Shown here piece after piece: positions 7,473-16,294 of a stretch of DNA of 64,000 nt (its first letter is position 1; each line of letters starts with the position of its first letter). The notes beneath the pieces were generated by a model. That model made no database searches, had not been told where the DNA came from, and saw only the letters and a list, made by a program, of their open reading frames with translations. A program made the translations under genes and the position numbers. Source of the stretch: JANMOK01 sp031415055. Its GTDB lineage: Bacteria; Pseudomonadota; Alphaproteobacteria; Rhodobacterales; Rhodobacteraceae. The stretch is taken from positions 1 through 64,000 of the forward strand of contig JANOQZ010000043.1 in assembly GCA_031415055.1 (NCBI GenBank). The letters are read 5' to 3'.

Positions 7473-8215
7473 CAAACCTTGCAGGCGGGGTTGCGTTCAA
7501 CCCGCAATTTTCGGCTTTCCCCCCATAATGCGTCGTAGATTAGCAGGCTGCCTTGCAGGGTTTGGCCGGCACCTGTGACATATTTGATCGCCTCGCCAGC
7601 CATCATCGAGCCGATGACCCCCGGCAAAGCCCCCATGACACCCGCTTCGGCGCAACTTGGCACCATGCCGGGTTCGGGGCGGGTGGCGAAGATACAGGCA
7701 TAACACGGGCCACTGGTGGCCGGGTGATACAGGCTAATCTGGCCTTCCCATTGGCTGATTGCGGCGGCGATGAGGGGCTTGTTAAGGGCGAAGCAGGTGG
7801 CGTTAATCAGGTAGCGGGTGCCGAAATTGTCGGAGCCGTCGAGGATAAGATCGTAAGCGCCGATGATTTCGGCGGCGTTGTTGGCATCAAGTCGCGTGTT
7901 GTGCAAGATCACAGTCACATGCGGGTTGACGTGGGCAAGGGTGGTTTTAGCGGAATCGGTCTTCGCTTGCCCGACGGATTCGGTGGCGTGGATGATCTGG
8001 CGTTGCAGGTTCGACAGCGACACGATGTCATCATCGACAATGCCCAATGTGCCAATACCAGCAGCGGCCAGATACATCAGCGCTGGGGAGCCAAGTCCCC
8101 CGGCACCAATCACCAGAACCTTGGCCGCTTGCAGTTTCAACTGCCCCGGACCGCCGATTTCGCGCAGCGCGATGTGGCGGGCGTAGCGGGGGATTTCTTG
8201 CGGTGACAGGGTCAT
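7457..8215 (-). CDS. moeB: HesA/MoeB/ThiF-family adenylyltransferase (MoeB type)
   Basis: A 252-residue E1-like enzyme that adenylates the C terminus of a sulfur-carrier protein such as MoaD. GAGGLGSPAL (near 37-46) is the nucleotide loop; an LSNLQRQI segment follows, and DNFGTR marks the catalytic Asp. Zinc is held by CYAC (near 170) and CKVC close to the C terminus. The length equals single-domain MoeB without rhodanese. It is the last gene of a minus-strand run with coaBC, dut and a small membrane protein, overlapping the latter by 4 nt. The host also encodes a molybdenum enzyme (xdh at 49-53 kb), which fits. Confidence 0.87.
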   Translation of the reverse strand: MTLSPQEIPRYARHIALREIGGPGQLKLQAAKVLVIGAGGLGSPALMYLAAAGIGTLGIVDDDIVSLSNLQRQIIHATESVGQAKTDSAKTTLAHVNPHVTVILHNTRLDANNAAEIIGAYDLILDGSDNFGTRYLINATCFALNKPLIAAAISQWEGQISLYHPATSGPCYACIFATRPEPGMVPSCAEAGVMGALPGVIGSMMAGEAIKYVTGAGQTLQGSLLIYDALWGESRKLRVERNPACKVCGRER

Positions 8216-8508
8216 TGGTTGCCGGCTTTCAAGTTACGACGGCACCAGCCGACGAACAAGGCGACGGCGCAGCCAAATCCCACGACCCAGCCCCAGAAAG
8301 CGCCGATGTAAGCCGTACGAACCGCCAAGCTAGCACTATCGGCGCCCCAACTTTCGCCAAAGAGGGAGGCCACGAACACGAACAGAGAAAGTGTGAGTGC
8401 CATTGCAATACCAAGCCCGATCCAACCAAACCAGCGGCTTGCAATCAAGGTTGCCGCCAGCGGTGCCCAGAGCAGGAAAAGTCGGGAAAAGGTGGGGAGG
8501 TCGTCCAA
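8212..8508 (-). CDS. Small integral membrane protein, 98 residues
   Basis: Three hydrophobic spans can be seen: LFLLWAPLAATLIA, WIGLGIAMALTLSLFVFVASLF, and AFWGWVVGFGCAVALFVGW; the C terminus is basic. No family recognised. It lies between dut and moeB with zero gap to dut and a 4-nt overlap with moeB, so it is translated from the same message. Confidence 0.7.
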   Translation of the reverse strand: MDDLPTFSRLFLLWAPLAATLIASRWFGWIGLGIAMALTLSLFVFVASLFGESWGADSASLAVRTAYIGAFWGWVVGFGCAVALFVGWCRRNLKAGNQ

Positions 8509-8970
8509 TCACGACGCCCCGGTTGAACCAAATCCACCAGCGCCGCGCGTGGTTTGGTCGAGGTCACTTTCAACCCAGTCGCAGCGGGTGACGGGGGCAA
8601 GCACAAGTTGGGCGATGCGGTCACCGTGTTGGATGGTGAAAGAATCGCTGCCTAAATTGACCAATAACACCCCGATTTCGCCGCGATAATCGCTGTCGAT
8701 GGTCCCCGGTGCATTGGCAATGGTCAGGCCGTGTTTGAAGGCTAAGCCAGAGCGCGGGCGGACTTGAATTTCATGGCCTTGCGGGATGGCGACGGTCAGG
8801 CCGGTGGGGATAAGTTTACGTTCGCCTGGCGCGATTATGACGCCAGCGCGCCAGTGGTCGGGGAAGTTGGCGCGGACGTCCATTCCAGCGGCACCTGCGG
8901 TTTCGTAGGCGGGTAAAGGAATGCTGGCATCCGCTTCGGGGCGGCGCTGGATGGCAACTTTGAGGGTCAT
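8509..8970 (-). CDS. dut: Deoxyuridine 5'-triphosphate nucleotidohydrolase
   Basis: A 153-residue trimeric dUTPase that splits dUTP to dUMP and pyrophosphate, keeping uracil out of DNA. Motif 1 is AAGMDVRA, motif 2 [11 protein letters not shown], motif 3 [15 protein letters not shown] (with the catalytic Asp), motif 4 [10 protein letters not shown], and motif 5 the flexible C-terminal [10 protein letters not shown]. The start at 8970 overlaps the coaBC stop by 4 nt and gives the usual N terminus (MTLKVAIQR). The coaBC-dut pair is common in alphaproteobacteria. Confidence 0.95.
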   Translation of the reverse strand: MTLKVAIQRRPEADASIPLPAYETAGAAGMDVRANFPDHWRAGVIIAPGERKLIPTGLTVAIPQGHEIQVRPRSGLAFKHGLTIANAPGTIDSDYRGEIGVLLVNLGSDSFTIQHGDRIAQLVLAPVTRCDWVESDLDQTTRGAGGFGSTGAS

Positions 8971-10160
8971 TTCAACGCCTGCGCAATACGGTCGGCAAGT
9001 TTGGCGGCGACCATGTCTTTGCTCATCTGTGGCCAAGATTCGGGGCCATTTGACGTTATGAGGGTGACGGTGTTGTCGCTGCCGCCCATGATGCCGTTGC
9101 CAGCGCTGACATCATTGGCGACGATCCAATCGCAGCCCTTGCGGATGCGTTTGGCGGTGGCATTGGCCAGCACATCGTCGGTTTCCGCGGCAAAGCCGAT
9201 CACCAGTTGCGGGCGGTCTTTTTTCATTTGCGCGACGGATTTCAGAATATCGAGGTTTTCGGCGAATGTCAGTTCGGGGGCACCTTTCACCGACTTTTTC
9301 AACTTGGATGCACTGGCGTTGGCTACGTGCCAATCGGCGACGGCAGCAGCAAAAACGGCGGCGTCGGCAGGTAATGCCGCGTGAACAGCCTCCGCCATTT
9401 GTTGGCCGGTTTCGACCTCGACAATCGCCACGCCCTTGGGACGGGCGGCTGTAGCAGGTCCGGTGATGAATGTGACGGTTGCGCCTAGCGCCGACAAGGC
9501 CTGCGCAATCGCCGTTCCTTGCGTGCCGGAGGACCGGTTGGCGATGAACCGCACCGGGTCGATCGATTCGTGCGTGGGACCAGAGGTGACAAGGATGTGG
9601 CGGCCCTTGAGCGGGCCGTTCAATAAAACGTTTTCAATGGCCGCAACAATTTCCAAAGGTTCGGCCATGCGGCCCGGACCGTACTCACCGCAGGCCATAT
9701 CGCCATCGTTGGGACCGACAAACAGAATGCCGTCAGATTTCAGGGTGGCAAGGTTGCGCTGGGTGGCGGCGTGGGTCCACATGCGCACGTTCATGGCAGG
9801 GGCCAGCAACACGCGTTTGTCGGTCGCCAACAGCAGGGTCGAGGCAAGGTCGTTCGCTTCGCCATGCGCCATTTTCGCCATCAGATCGGCGGTGGCGGGG
9901 GCAACGACGATCAGGTCGGCGGAACGGGATAGTTCGATATGGCCCATTTCCGCCTCGTCTGTCAGGTTGAACAGGTCGGTGAAGACCTTGCGCCCCGCCA
10001 GCGCTGACACGGATAGCGGCGTCACAAATTCCGCCCCGGCCTTTGTCAACACCGGTGTCACCGACGCCCCGCGTTCGCGCAGACGCCGGATCAGGTCGAG
10101 TGATTTATAAGCGGCTATGCCGCCACCGATAACCAAAAGGACTTTGCGACCGGAGAGCAT
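8967..10160 (-). CDS. coaBC: Bifunctional phosphopantothenoylcysteine decarboxylase/synthetase
   Basis: A 397-residue CoA biosynthesis enzyme. The N-terminal CoaC flavoprotein half (about 1-190) contains [21 protein letters not shown] and the catalytic region [14 protein letters not shown] with the conserved PxMNxxMW. The C-terminal CoaB half (about 195-397) contains [24 protein letters not shown] and binds CTP. It converts 4'-phosphopantothenate and cysteine to 4'-phosphopantetheine. The ATG at 10160 has AAGGAA 6 nt before it; the frame opens 20 codons earlier without such a signal. It leads the dut-moeB run. Confidence 0.95.
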   Translation of the reverse strand: MLSGRKVLLVIGGGIAAYKSLDLIRRLRERGASVTPVLTKAGAEFVTPLSVSALAGRKVFTDLFNLTDEAEMGHIELSRSADLIVVAPATADLMAKMAHGEANDLASTLLLATDKRVLLAPAMNVRMWTHAATQRNLATLKSDGILFVGPNDGDMACGEYGPGRMAEPLEIVAAIENVLLNGPLKGRHILVTSGPTHESIDPVRFIANRSSGTQGTAIAQALSALGATVTFITGPATAARPKGVAIVEVETGQQMAEAVHAALPADAAVFAAAVADWHVANASASKLKKSVKGAPELTFAENLDILKSVAQMKKDRPQLVIGFAAETDDVLANATAKRIRKGCDWIVANDVSAGNGIMGGSDNTVTLITSNGPESWPQMSKDMVAAKLADRIAQALK

Positions 10161-10292
10161 GGAGTTCCTTTGTGCCGAACGAACTTGGCTTGTTGTAGGT
10201 GGAATACATGGGTCGGGCAAGATTGCGGTGGCTTGAAAGCCACGCTAGAGGAGAATTAAAGTCAGACCAAACCAGCCCATAAGGATCGCAAC

Positions 10293-11069
10293 ATGACTCA
10301 TGCCTTTTTCGCCACGTTCCACGATCTGAAGGGCAAGTCGGTTTTTATTACTGGTGGAGGGTCTGGCATTGGCATGGACCTGACCGAAGGGTTTTTGGAG
10401 CAGGGCTGCAAGGTCGCCTTTGTGCAACGATCCGACGCCACCGAATTTGTGCGCGAGATGGAGGATAAACACGGCAACAAGCCTTTGTTCATCAAATGCG
10501 ACATCACCGATACCGCGGCCCTGAAACGCAGCATGGACCAAGCGGCCGAGGCGCATGGGGATGTAACCGTGCTGGTTAACAATGCCGCCAATGATATGCG
10601 TCATGGGATTGACGGGTTCAGCCGTGAAGATTGGGACAAGATGCTTGCCATCAACCTGACCCCGCATTTCTTTTCGGCGCAGCATGTGGCACCGGGAATG
10701 CGCAAGGCGGGGGGTGGGTCGATTATCAATTATTCCTCGATTTCCTATATGATGGGGAATGGTGGGTACGTGTCTTATACCGCCGCAAAGGCGGGGATCA
10801 CTGGGCTGACGCGCGGATTGGCACGGGATTTGGGTAAGGACCGTATCCGCGTCAATGCCGTGATGCCGGGGTGGGTTTTGACGCAGAAACAACGCGATTT
10901 ATGGGCCAAACCCGAGGCTTTGGAGGCGCATATGAAACGGCAGGCTTTACCCGATTACATGGTTGGCCGCGACATGGTTGGCGGGACGTTGTTTTTGGCC
11001 TCGGACGCTTCGCGGATGATGACGGGGCAAGCGCTGGTAATCGACGGCGGCGTCGTCGTTTCGGGATGA
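10293..11069 (+). CDS. Short-chain dehydrogenase/reductase, probable sugar 1-dehydrogenase
   Basis: A 258-residue classical SDR. The cofactor motif is TGGGSGIG (near 20-27), then NNAA (near 91), catalytic Ser in YSSISY and the YTAAK Tyr-Lys pair (near 161-165); the C terminus ends in a typical GGxxVSG tail. The next gene, overlapping by ATGA, is a 2-keto-3-deoxygalactonate kinase, so an aldose dehydrogenase role (for example D-galactose or L-arabinose 1-dehydrogenase) in the oxidative De Ley-Doudoroff route is plausible. Substrate is inferred from context only. Confidence 0.83.
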   Translation: MTHAFFATFHDLKGKSVFITGGGSGIGMDLTEGFLEQGCKVAFVQRSDATEFVREMEDKHGNKPLFIKCDITDTAALKRSMDQAAEAHGDVTVLVNNAANDMRHGIDGFSREDWDKMLAINLTPHFFSAQHVAPGMRKAGGGSIINYSSISYMMGNGGYVSYTAAKAGITGLTRGLARDLGKDRIRVNAVMPGWVLTQKQRDLWAKPEALEAHMKRQALPDYMVGRDMVGGTLFLASDASRMMTGQALVIDGGVVVSG

Positions 11070-11971
11070 TTGCGCCCGATTGGATTGCGGTTGATTGGGG
11101 CACTTCGAACCTGCGGGTTTGGGCGATGGGGCCTGCGGGCGTGCTGGCGGAAGATTCCAGCAACCGCGGGATGGGGACCTTGCAGCGCGACCAGTTCGAG
11201 GCGGCGCTGCTGGAACTAATCGAGCCTTGGCTTGTTGCCGGGCGGGTGATGACGGTTATCGCGGCGGGTATGGTCGGGGCGCGGCAGGGGTGGATGGAAG
11301 CGCCCTATGCGAAAGTGCCAAGCGTGCCGTTGGTTGCAAACAAGATGGTCAAACCGGTTTGCGACCCTCGCATGCGGGTGCATATCTGCCACGGGCTGTC
11401 GCAGGCCAAACCCGCCGATGTGATGCGCGGCGAAGAAACGCAGATAGCCGGGTTATTGGCGTTGGACCCAAAGTTTGAGGGCGTGGTGTGTTTGCCGGGA
11501 ACGCATACGAAATGGGCAGAAATTTCGGCCAATGAAGTGTGCAGTTTTGTGTCGGTGATGACGGGTGAGTTGTTTGCTTTGTTGTCCAAGCAATCGGTTT
11601 TGCGCCATTCGGTAGGAACCGAAGGTTTCGACGAGGCCGCATTCATCGAAGCGCTGGACGCCGCTTTGACCCAACCCCAATCGATAGCGACGCGGTTATT
11701 CCCGCTAAGGGCGGAAGGGTTGGTTGGGCAGTTGTCGCCGATTGTCGCGCGGTCGCGTCTGTCGGGGCTGCTGATCGGCATCGAATTGGCGGCGACGAAA
11801 CATTGGTGGCTTGGGCGGCAAATCGCCATTGTCGGCACGCATTCACTGGCGAAGACATACGCCAAGGCTTTGGCTCATGTCGGGGCCAAGCCAACAATTC
11901 TGGACGGCACAGTTGTAACGCTGGCGGGGCTGAAAGCGGCCTACGATGCGGTGCGTTCGGGCCAGAATTGA
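11066..11971 (+). CDS. dgoK: 2-dehydro-3-deoxygalactonokinase
   Basis: A 301-residue DgoK-family sugar-acid kinase that phosphorylates 2-keto-3-deoxygalactonate. The N terminus IAVDWGTSNLRVW is the ASKHA-like phosphate loop of the family; GMVGARQGWMEAPY, VVCLPGTHTKW and a late VGTHSLAKTYAKAL follow in the expected order. The ATG overlaps the SDR stop codon (ATGA), and the 3' end overlaps pcs by 31 nt. No DgoA aldolase is in the window, so the pathway is completed elsewhere. Confidence 0.9.
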   Translation: MIAPDWIAVDWGTSNLRVWAMGPAGVLAEDSSNRGMGTLQRDQFEAALLELIEPWLVAGRVMTVIAAGMVGARQGWMEAPYAKVPSVPLVANKMVKPVCDPRMRVHICHGLSQAKPADVMRGEETQIAGLLALDPKFEGVVCLPGTHTKWAEISANEVCSFVSVMTGELFALLSKQSVLRHSVGTEGFDEAAFIEALDAALTQPQSIATRLFPLRAEGLVGQLSPIVARSRLSGLLIGIELAATKHWWLGRQIAIVGTHSLAKTYAKALAHVGAKPTILDGTVVTLAGLKAAYDAVRSGQN

Positions 11972-12639
11972 ATGAAAATTCCTATTGTGATCAGATAAAT
12001 GCTGGTCACAACAAGGCCCCATCCGGCCAGATTGGGTGTTTGAAAGTCGGCCACTATTGTCCACATGGCAAAGCCACACCAAGCCAACGTGACCGGCAAA
12101 GACAGCCAGCGCAGGCGTTCGGTGCGGATTGGATGGATGAATTTGAGCGAGAAGAACTGTGCAAGTCCTAGGATACAGACAACCGCGATCATCACTGGGG
12201 GCGGCGGTAAAAGAGCAAAGAACACAAGCACGACCATGTTCCAGCAACTGGGAAAGCCCGAAAACGAATTATCCGGCATTTTCATGCGGGTATCGGCGAA
12301 ATACATCGCGCTGGTTGAAACGATGATGATGGCCAGAAACCAGCCTTGCCAAGCGGGCATCAGATGCGCCTGCGCCAAGGCATAGGCGGGGATGAAGGCG
12401 TAGGTCAAAAAATCAACGATCAAATCCAGCAGAATGCCGTCCCAATTGGGGGCATACTTTTTGGTTTTTGTTGCGCGTGCCAATGGCCCGTCGATACCGT
12501 CAACAAACAAGGCCAGTCCCAACCAGATAAACATCCATTTCCAATCCTGGGCAGCGGCGGCCAGCATGGCAAATAGCGCGATTGCTGCGCCCGAGGCGGT
12601 TAGGAGGTGGACACAAAAGGCAAGGGTCTGTTTTGTCAT
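11941..12639 (-). CDS. pcs: Phosphatidylcholine synthase
   Basis: A 232-residue CDP-alcohol phosphatidyltransferase. The catalytic signature is DGIDGPLAR followed by a downstream WDGILLDLIVD segment, giving DG..AR...G...D...D, and about seven membrane spans follow. FIHPIRTERLRWL near residue 165 is characteristic of bacterial Pcs, which condenses CDP-diacylglycerol with choline. Phosphatidylcholine is common in Rhodobacterales membranes. The start at 12639 is the last Met before the first span (TLAFCVHLLTASGAA). Convergent overlap of 31 nt with dgoK. Confidence 0.88.
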   Translation of the reverse strand: MTKQTLAFCVHLLTASGAAIALFAMLAAAAQDWKWMFIWLGLALFVDGIDGPLARATKTKKYAPNWDGILLDLIVDFLTYAFIPAYALAQAHLMPAWQGWFLAIIIVSTSAMYFADTRMKMPDNSFSGFPSCWNMVVLVFFALLPPPPVMIAVVCILGLAQFFSLKFIHPIRTERLRWLSLPVTLAWCGFAMWTIVADFQTPNLAGWGLVVTSIYLITIGIFIQFWPERTAS

Positions 12640-12771
12640 CGCGCCCTCATACGATGGAATTGCAACAAGGCAAATGTCTTTCTGCCTGTCATGCCGGGCG
12701 TCCGCTTTGGGTTGCGCAGGGCCGGATGCCCTGACAAAGTGCCAGAATCGAAACGTCGCAGTGCATGGAAA

Positions 12772-13104
12772 ATGGTCGGGTTTTTTCGTCGTCATCCCAT
12801 TCTGGTTTCCTCGCTTGGGCTGGCAGCCTTGGTGACGGCTTTCTTTGCCATCCGGTTTGTCACCGAGCTGGTCTATTGGTCTGCGCATCGAGACGAACCG
12901 GTTCGGGCATGGATGACCGTGGGTTACATCGGAAGAAGCTGGGATCTGGACCCGCGCGTGATCGATGCTGAAGCCGGCTTGCCCCTGCCGGTGGATCACC
13001 CGCTGACATTGAGCGAGATTGCGCGGCAACGCGGGGTGCCGGTAGGAGAAATAATTGCAGCCGTCGAGGAAACGCTAGCTCGCTTGAAAGTTGATCAACC
13101 GTGA
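12772..13104 (+). CDS. Membrane-anchored hypothetical protein upstream of dedA
   Basis: A 110-residue protein: a basic N terminus (FFRRHP), one hydrophobic segment (LVSSLGLAALVTAFFAI), then a soluble domain with VRAWMTVGYIGRSWDLDPRVIDAEAGLP and a short helix-turn-helix-like end (TLSEIARQRGVPVGEIIAAVEETLARL). No named family. The stop codon overlaps the GTG of the DedA gene, indicating translational coupling and perhaps a joint membrane role. The frame is open upstream, but the earlier part lies over the pcs promoter region and has no protein-like composition. Confidence 0.65.
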   Translation: MVGFFRRHPILVSSLGLAALVTAFFAIRFVTELVYWSAHRDEPVRAWMTVGYIGRSWDLDPRVIDAEAGLPLPVDHPLTLSEIARQRGVPVGEIIAAVEETLARLKVDQP

Positions 13105-13694
13105 GCGATTGGCTTCTCGCCCTCGTTCCGCAATATGGCATGTGGCTGCTAGCAAGTTGCACTTTCTTATCGTGTCTGGCTTTACCCATTCCCGCTTCCA
13201 TGCTGATGCTGGCCGCCGGTGGTTTTGTTGCTGCGGGCGATCTGTCGATGTTTAGCTGTGCCGGAGCGGCCCTGCTGGGGGCGGTGGTGGGCGATCAGGT
13301 GGGATATTTCGGTGGGCGTTGGGGCGGTGAAGGCGCTATCGCCAAACTCGGCTCGCGCGCGGCCTTGCTGGCCAAAGCGACAGAATTGCTGGCCAAGAAG
13401 GGTGGCGTTGCCGTATTTTTCTCGCGTTGGTTGGTTTCCGCCTTGGGGCCTTACGTCAACCTTGCTGCAGGGGCCGCAAGCCAGTCGTGGGTGCAATTCA
13501 CCCTTTGGGGCGTTGCGGGCGAGGCTGTTTGGGTGGGCCTTTATGTCGGCCTTGGTTATGCGTTCACTGGCAATATTGAAGCTGCATCCTCCATGGCGGT
13601 GAACATGTTGGGCTTTTTGGCAGCGGGCACGGTAGCCCTAGGTTTAGCCGCATGGCTGATCGCGACGCTAAGAGCGGAAAGGGCTAAAGCGTAA
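13101..13694 (+). CDS. DedA/SNARE-associated family membrane protein
   Basis: A 197-residue DedA protein starting with GTG that overlaps the preceding stop codon (GTGA). Family motifs are present: LALPIPASMLMLAAGGFVAAG near the start, GDQVGYFGGRWGG, FFSRWLVSALGPYVNLAAGA with the conserved Arg, and a long C-terminal span. DedA proteins act in polyprenyl- or phospholipid flipping and membrane homeostasis. Convergent with the amino-acid ABC permease. Confidence 0.87.
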   Translation: MSDWLLALVPQYGMWLLASCTFLSCLALPIPASMLMLAAGGFVAAGDLSMFSCAGAALLGAVVGDQVGYFGGRWGGEGAIAKLGSRAALLAKATELLAKKGGVAVFFSRWLVSALGPYVNLAAGAASQSWVQFTLWGVAGEAVWVGLYVGLGYAFTGNIEAASSMAVNMLGFLAAGTVALGLAAWLIATLRAERAKA

Positions 13695-13734
13695 ACTTGG
13701 TCAGTCCAACTTGAGCATTCTTGGTTGTAAGTTT

Positions 13735-14532
13735 CTAACGATTTGCGCCCGATTGCCGCAATTTCCGCTCCAATGCCCGCAGGGCCAACGACAGGCCAAT
13801 CGTCATCACCAGATAGACATAGGCGACGATGTTGTAGGTCTCGAAAAAACGAAAATTGCCGGCGGCATAGACTTTGCCCAGTTGGGTGATGTCGGCCACG
13901 CCAAGCACAGAAACCAAAGATGAGTCTTTGATGAGGGCGATGAAATCGTTGCCAAGGGGCGGCAGGATTGTGCGGATTGCTTGGGGAAAGACGATCAGGC
14001 GAAAGCGGTGCCAGCCGGTCAGGCCAAGCGCTTGCGCGGCCTCGATTTGGCCTTTGTCCACTGACAGGATACCGGCGCGGAACACTTCGGCGATGAAGGC
14101 GGAATATCCGATGGCCAGCGCCAGGATCGCCCGCCACAGAAGTGACAGGTCGCGGGTGCGGATCGGAGCGATGCCCAGCCAATCGGCCAAAGCGTTATAA
14201 CCGGCGACCAGAGCCGGAGCACCGACAAAGGCGATGTAGAACAGCAGCACCAGAGTGGGGATGCCGCGGATGATTTCGATATAGAAACGGGCGATTTGGC
14301 GCAGGATCAAAAAGCGTGACAGCGCGGCGATGGCCAGAAGCAGCCCGCTGATCGATGCAATTGCGAATGCCACGATAGTCACAAACGCGGTGATACCGAT
14401 GCCTCTGGCGATGGTGTGGAGGATTTGGGCGTAAAGATCATCAATCAGCACACGCCAAAGCAAATAAGCACCGATGCCAATGGTCAACAGCAGCCAGTAT
14501 GGGAAGTCGTTTTGATTTTGGGGATGGTTCAT
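13735..14532 (-). CDS. Polar amino-acid ABC transporter permease (HisM/GlnP type)
   Basis: A 265-residue permease with five to six spans and the EAA-type loop (EAAQALGLTGWHRFRLIVFPQAIRTI region, conserved G in the middle). It sits directly downstream of the periplasmic binding protein gene at 14581 and would form the channel. The ATP-binding subunit usually linked to such pairs is absent here, as the next genes belong to other systems. Start at 14532 removes eight residues of an upstream open frame; either is possible. Confidence 0.88.
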   Translation of the reverse strand: MNHPQNQNDFPYWLLLTIGIGAYLLWRVLIDDLYAQILHTIARGIGITAFVTIVAFAIASISGLLLAIAALSRFLILRQIARFYIEIIRGIPTLVLLFYIAFVGAPALVAGYNALADWLGIAPIRTRDLSLLWRAILALAIGYSAFIAEVFRAGILSVDKGQIEAAQALGLTGWHRFRLIVFPQAIRTILPPLGNDFIALIKDSSLVSVLGVADITQLGKVYAAGNFRFFETYNIVAYVYLVMTIGLSLALRALERKLRQSGANR

Positions 14533-14580
14533 GGGGCGAATGCGGCCCCGGATCAAGTCCGGGGCCGCGGATTTACCGGC

Positions 14581-15363
14581 TTAACTGCCGAATTTGTAGT
14601 CGAGGAACCATTTCTTGTTCAGTGCATCGATGGTGCCGTCTTCTTTCATCGAGGCTATTGCCGCATTGATCGGGGCAACCAGATCGGAGCCTTTGGGGAA
14701 GATAAAGCCAAAATCTTCGCTGCCCATCGCTTCACCGACCAATTTGAGCGCCTCAGGTTCAGCAGCGACATAGCCCGCCCCTGCAGTGCCATCGGTCAGC
14801 ACGACGTCAACGTCACCGGATTTCAGCGCCTGAACGGTAGCGCCAAATGTCTCGAACAGTTTGATGCGCGGATTGGCCTCGTCACCGTCGAGCATGTTGT
14901 AGACGGCGACATAGAACGGCGTGGTGCCCGCCTGAGCGCCGACCAGACCGTCGGCAAAGGCGCTGAAGCTTGGTCCGTCGGTGAAGCGAGCTTCATCGGC
15001 GCGCACCAGCATGAACATTTCGGATCGCATGTAGGGATCGGAAAAATCGACCTGGCCTTTGCGTTCGTCGGTGATGGTGATGCCGGTCATGCCCATGTCG
15101 TATTGGCCTTCAGAGACCGACGGGATCATCGCGTCCCAACTGGAATTCTGGATGGCGATGGTGAAGTTCAGTCGTTTGGCAATTTCCACCGTGGCATCAT
15201 ATTCCCAGCCGATTGCCGCGCCGCTCGCATCGACAAACTGCAAAGGCGGATAGGCGTTTTCGGTGACGATAACCACTTCACGTCCGCCCAGATCGGGCAG
15301 GTCAGCGGCAAAGGTCGCAGTGGCCATCAGCATGGCTGAGGCGAATGAGGCAAGAATTTTCAT
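14581..15363 (-). CDS. Amino-acid ABC transporter periplasmic binding protein
   Basis: A 260-residue family-3 solute-binding protein. Residues 1-20 are a signal peptide ([20 protein letters not shown]). The mature part opens with [19 protein letters not shown] and has the typical [22 protein letters not shown] block that contributes ligand contacts, and VVLTDGTAG later. Ligand probably a polar amino acid; exact specificity is not readable. Forms an operon with the permease 48 nt downstream. Confidence 0.9.
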   Translation of the reverse strand: MKILASFASAMLMATATFAADLPDLGGREVVIVTENAYPPLQFVDASGAAIGWEYDATVEIAKRLNFTIAIQNSSWDAMIPSVSEGQYDMGMTGITITDERKGQVDFSDPYMRSEMFMLVRADEARFTDGPSFSAFADGLVGAQAGTTPFYVAVYNMLDGDEANPRIKLFETFGATVQALKSGDVDVVLTDGTAGAGYVAAEPEALKLVGEAMGSEDFGFIFPKGSDLVAPINAAIASMKEDGTIDALNKKWFLDYKFGS

Positions 15364-15428
15364 GGATGAGTCTCCCCTGTTCTCTGGCGGTGACTGTGCC
15401 GCAGGCCGGGGGTGGGCGGCAAGATATT

Positions 15429-16115
15429 TCAGTCGAGTTCGGAAAGGATTGCCCGAACGACGGATTTTGGATCGGCAGCGCCCCAAATCGGGCGGCCAAT
15501 GACCACATGATTGGCCCCGGCTTGAATCGCGTCGCGCGGTGTGGCGACGCGTTTTTGGTCGTTGGCGGCGGTTCCAATGGGGCGCACGCCGGGGGTGACG
15601 ATCAGTTTGCCTTTGGCCTCGGCCAAGGCGCGGATCAGCGCCGCCTCCTGCGGTGAGGCAATCACCCCATCTGCGCCGGCGATGAACGCCCGGCGGGCGC
15701 GTTCGACAGTGATGTCCTGCAGCGAGCCTTCGCGGAACATGGCGTCGTCCAAATCGGAACGGTCCAGCGAGGTGAGGATGGTGACGCCGAGGATCTTGGT
15801 CGCTGTCGTGCCCCGCCCTTTGATAGCTGCGCGTACCACTTGAGGGTCGCCATGCACAGTCAGGAAATCGAGGTTGTATTGCACCAGCCCGCGCACTGCC
15901 GCCTCTACCGTCGCGCCGATGTCGAAAAGTTTCATGTCGAGGAATACGCGCTTGCCTGCGGATTTCAGTTCGTCCGCTAGGGCAAGGCCACCGCCGGTCA
16001 GCATGCCGAGGCCGATTTTGTAGAAGGTCACGTCACCGCCAAAGGTCTCGACCAATCGCAGCGCGTCCAAAGCATTGGGCAAGTCGAGGGCGACGATAAG
16101 GCGGTCGTTGGGCAT
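15429..16115 (-). CDS. pyrF: Orotidine-5'-phosphate decarboxylase
   Basis: A 228-residue OMP decarboxylase, last step of UMP synthesis. The active site is visible as [18 protein letters not shown] (the Asp-x-Lys-x-x-Asp core), with [14 protein letters not shown] at the start, TVHGDP, and the C-terminal phosphate-binding VTPGVRP and [14 protein letters not shown]. The frame is open upstream but GGAGAC just before the ATG and the conserved NDRLIVALD opening support 16115. Divergent from clpB. Confidence 0.95.
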   Translation of the reverse strand: MPNDRLIVALDLPNALDALRLVETFGGDVTFYKIGLGMLTGGGLALADELKSAGKRVFLDMKLFDIGATVEAAVRGLVQYNLDFLTVHGDPQVVRAAIKGRGTTATKILGVTILTSLDRSDLDDAMFREGSLQDITVERARRAFIAGADGVIASPQEAALIRALAEAKGKLIVTPGVRPIGTAANDQKRVATPRDAIQAGANHVVIGRPIWGAADPKSVVRAILSELD

Positions 16116-16192
16116 GGCGGGTCTCCTGCATTTGCTTTGCCGCGACCGGGGGTGAATTGCAAGGATGCGTGGCGAAGAAGTGAGGTTGCGCC

Positions 16193-16222
16193 CTTGCCGC
16201 AATGTCTTACTGCCCCCAAATA
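16193..16222 (+). promoter_or_regulatory. Possible heat-shock (RpoH-type) promoter of clpB
   Basis: CTTG at 16193-16196 and CCCCCAAATA at 16213-16222 are spaced like an RpoH promoter (CTTG then a C-rich/AT -10). They lie about 73 nt before the clpB ATG. Match is by eye; clpB belongs to the RpoH regulon in other proteobacteria. Confidence 0.4.
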
Positions 16223-16294
16223 TGGCCAAAGGCTTGCGGATGGAATGTGCCATTTGGACATTCCAAAGGCGAGCGCTGTTGGAGGGATTTGACC

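Noticed and set aside
10226..10241. GTGGCTT-GA-AAGCCAC hairpin as a terminator
   Set aside because: No T run on either strand; it lies between divergent coaBC and SDR genes, so it is not at a transcript end.
12607..12771. Longer N-terminus of the 12772 gene
   Set aside because: The added residues overlap the pcs start region, are basic and unlike a membrane protein start, and lack a ribosome site.
14416..15339. 307-codon plus-strand frame over the amino-acid ABC genes
   Set aside because: Covers the binding protein and permease in antisense; composition typical of a shadow frame.
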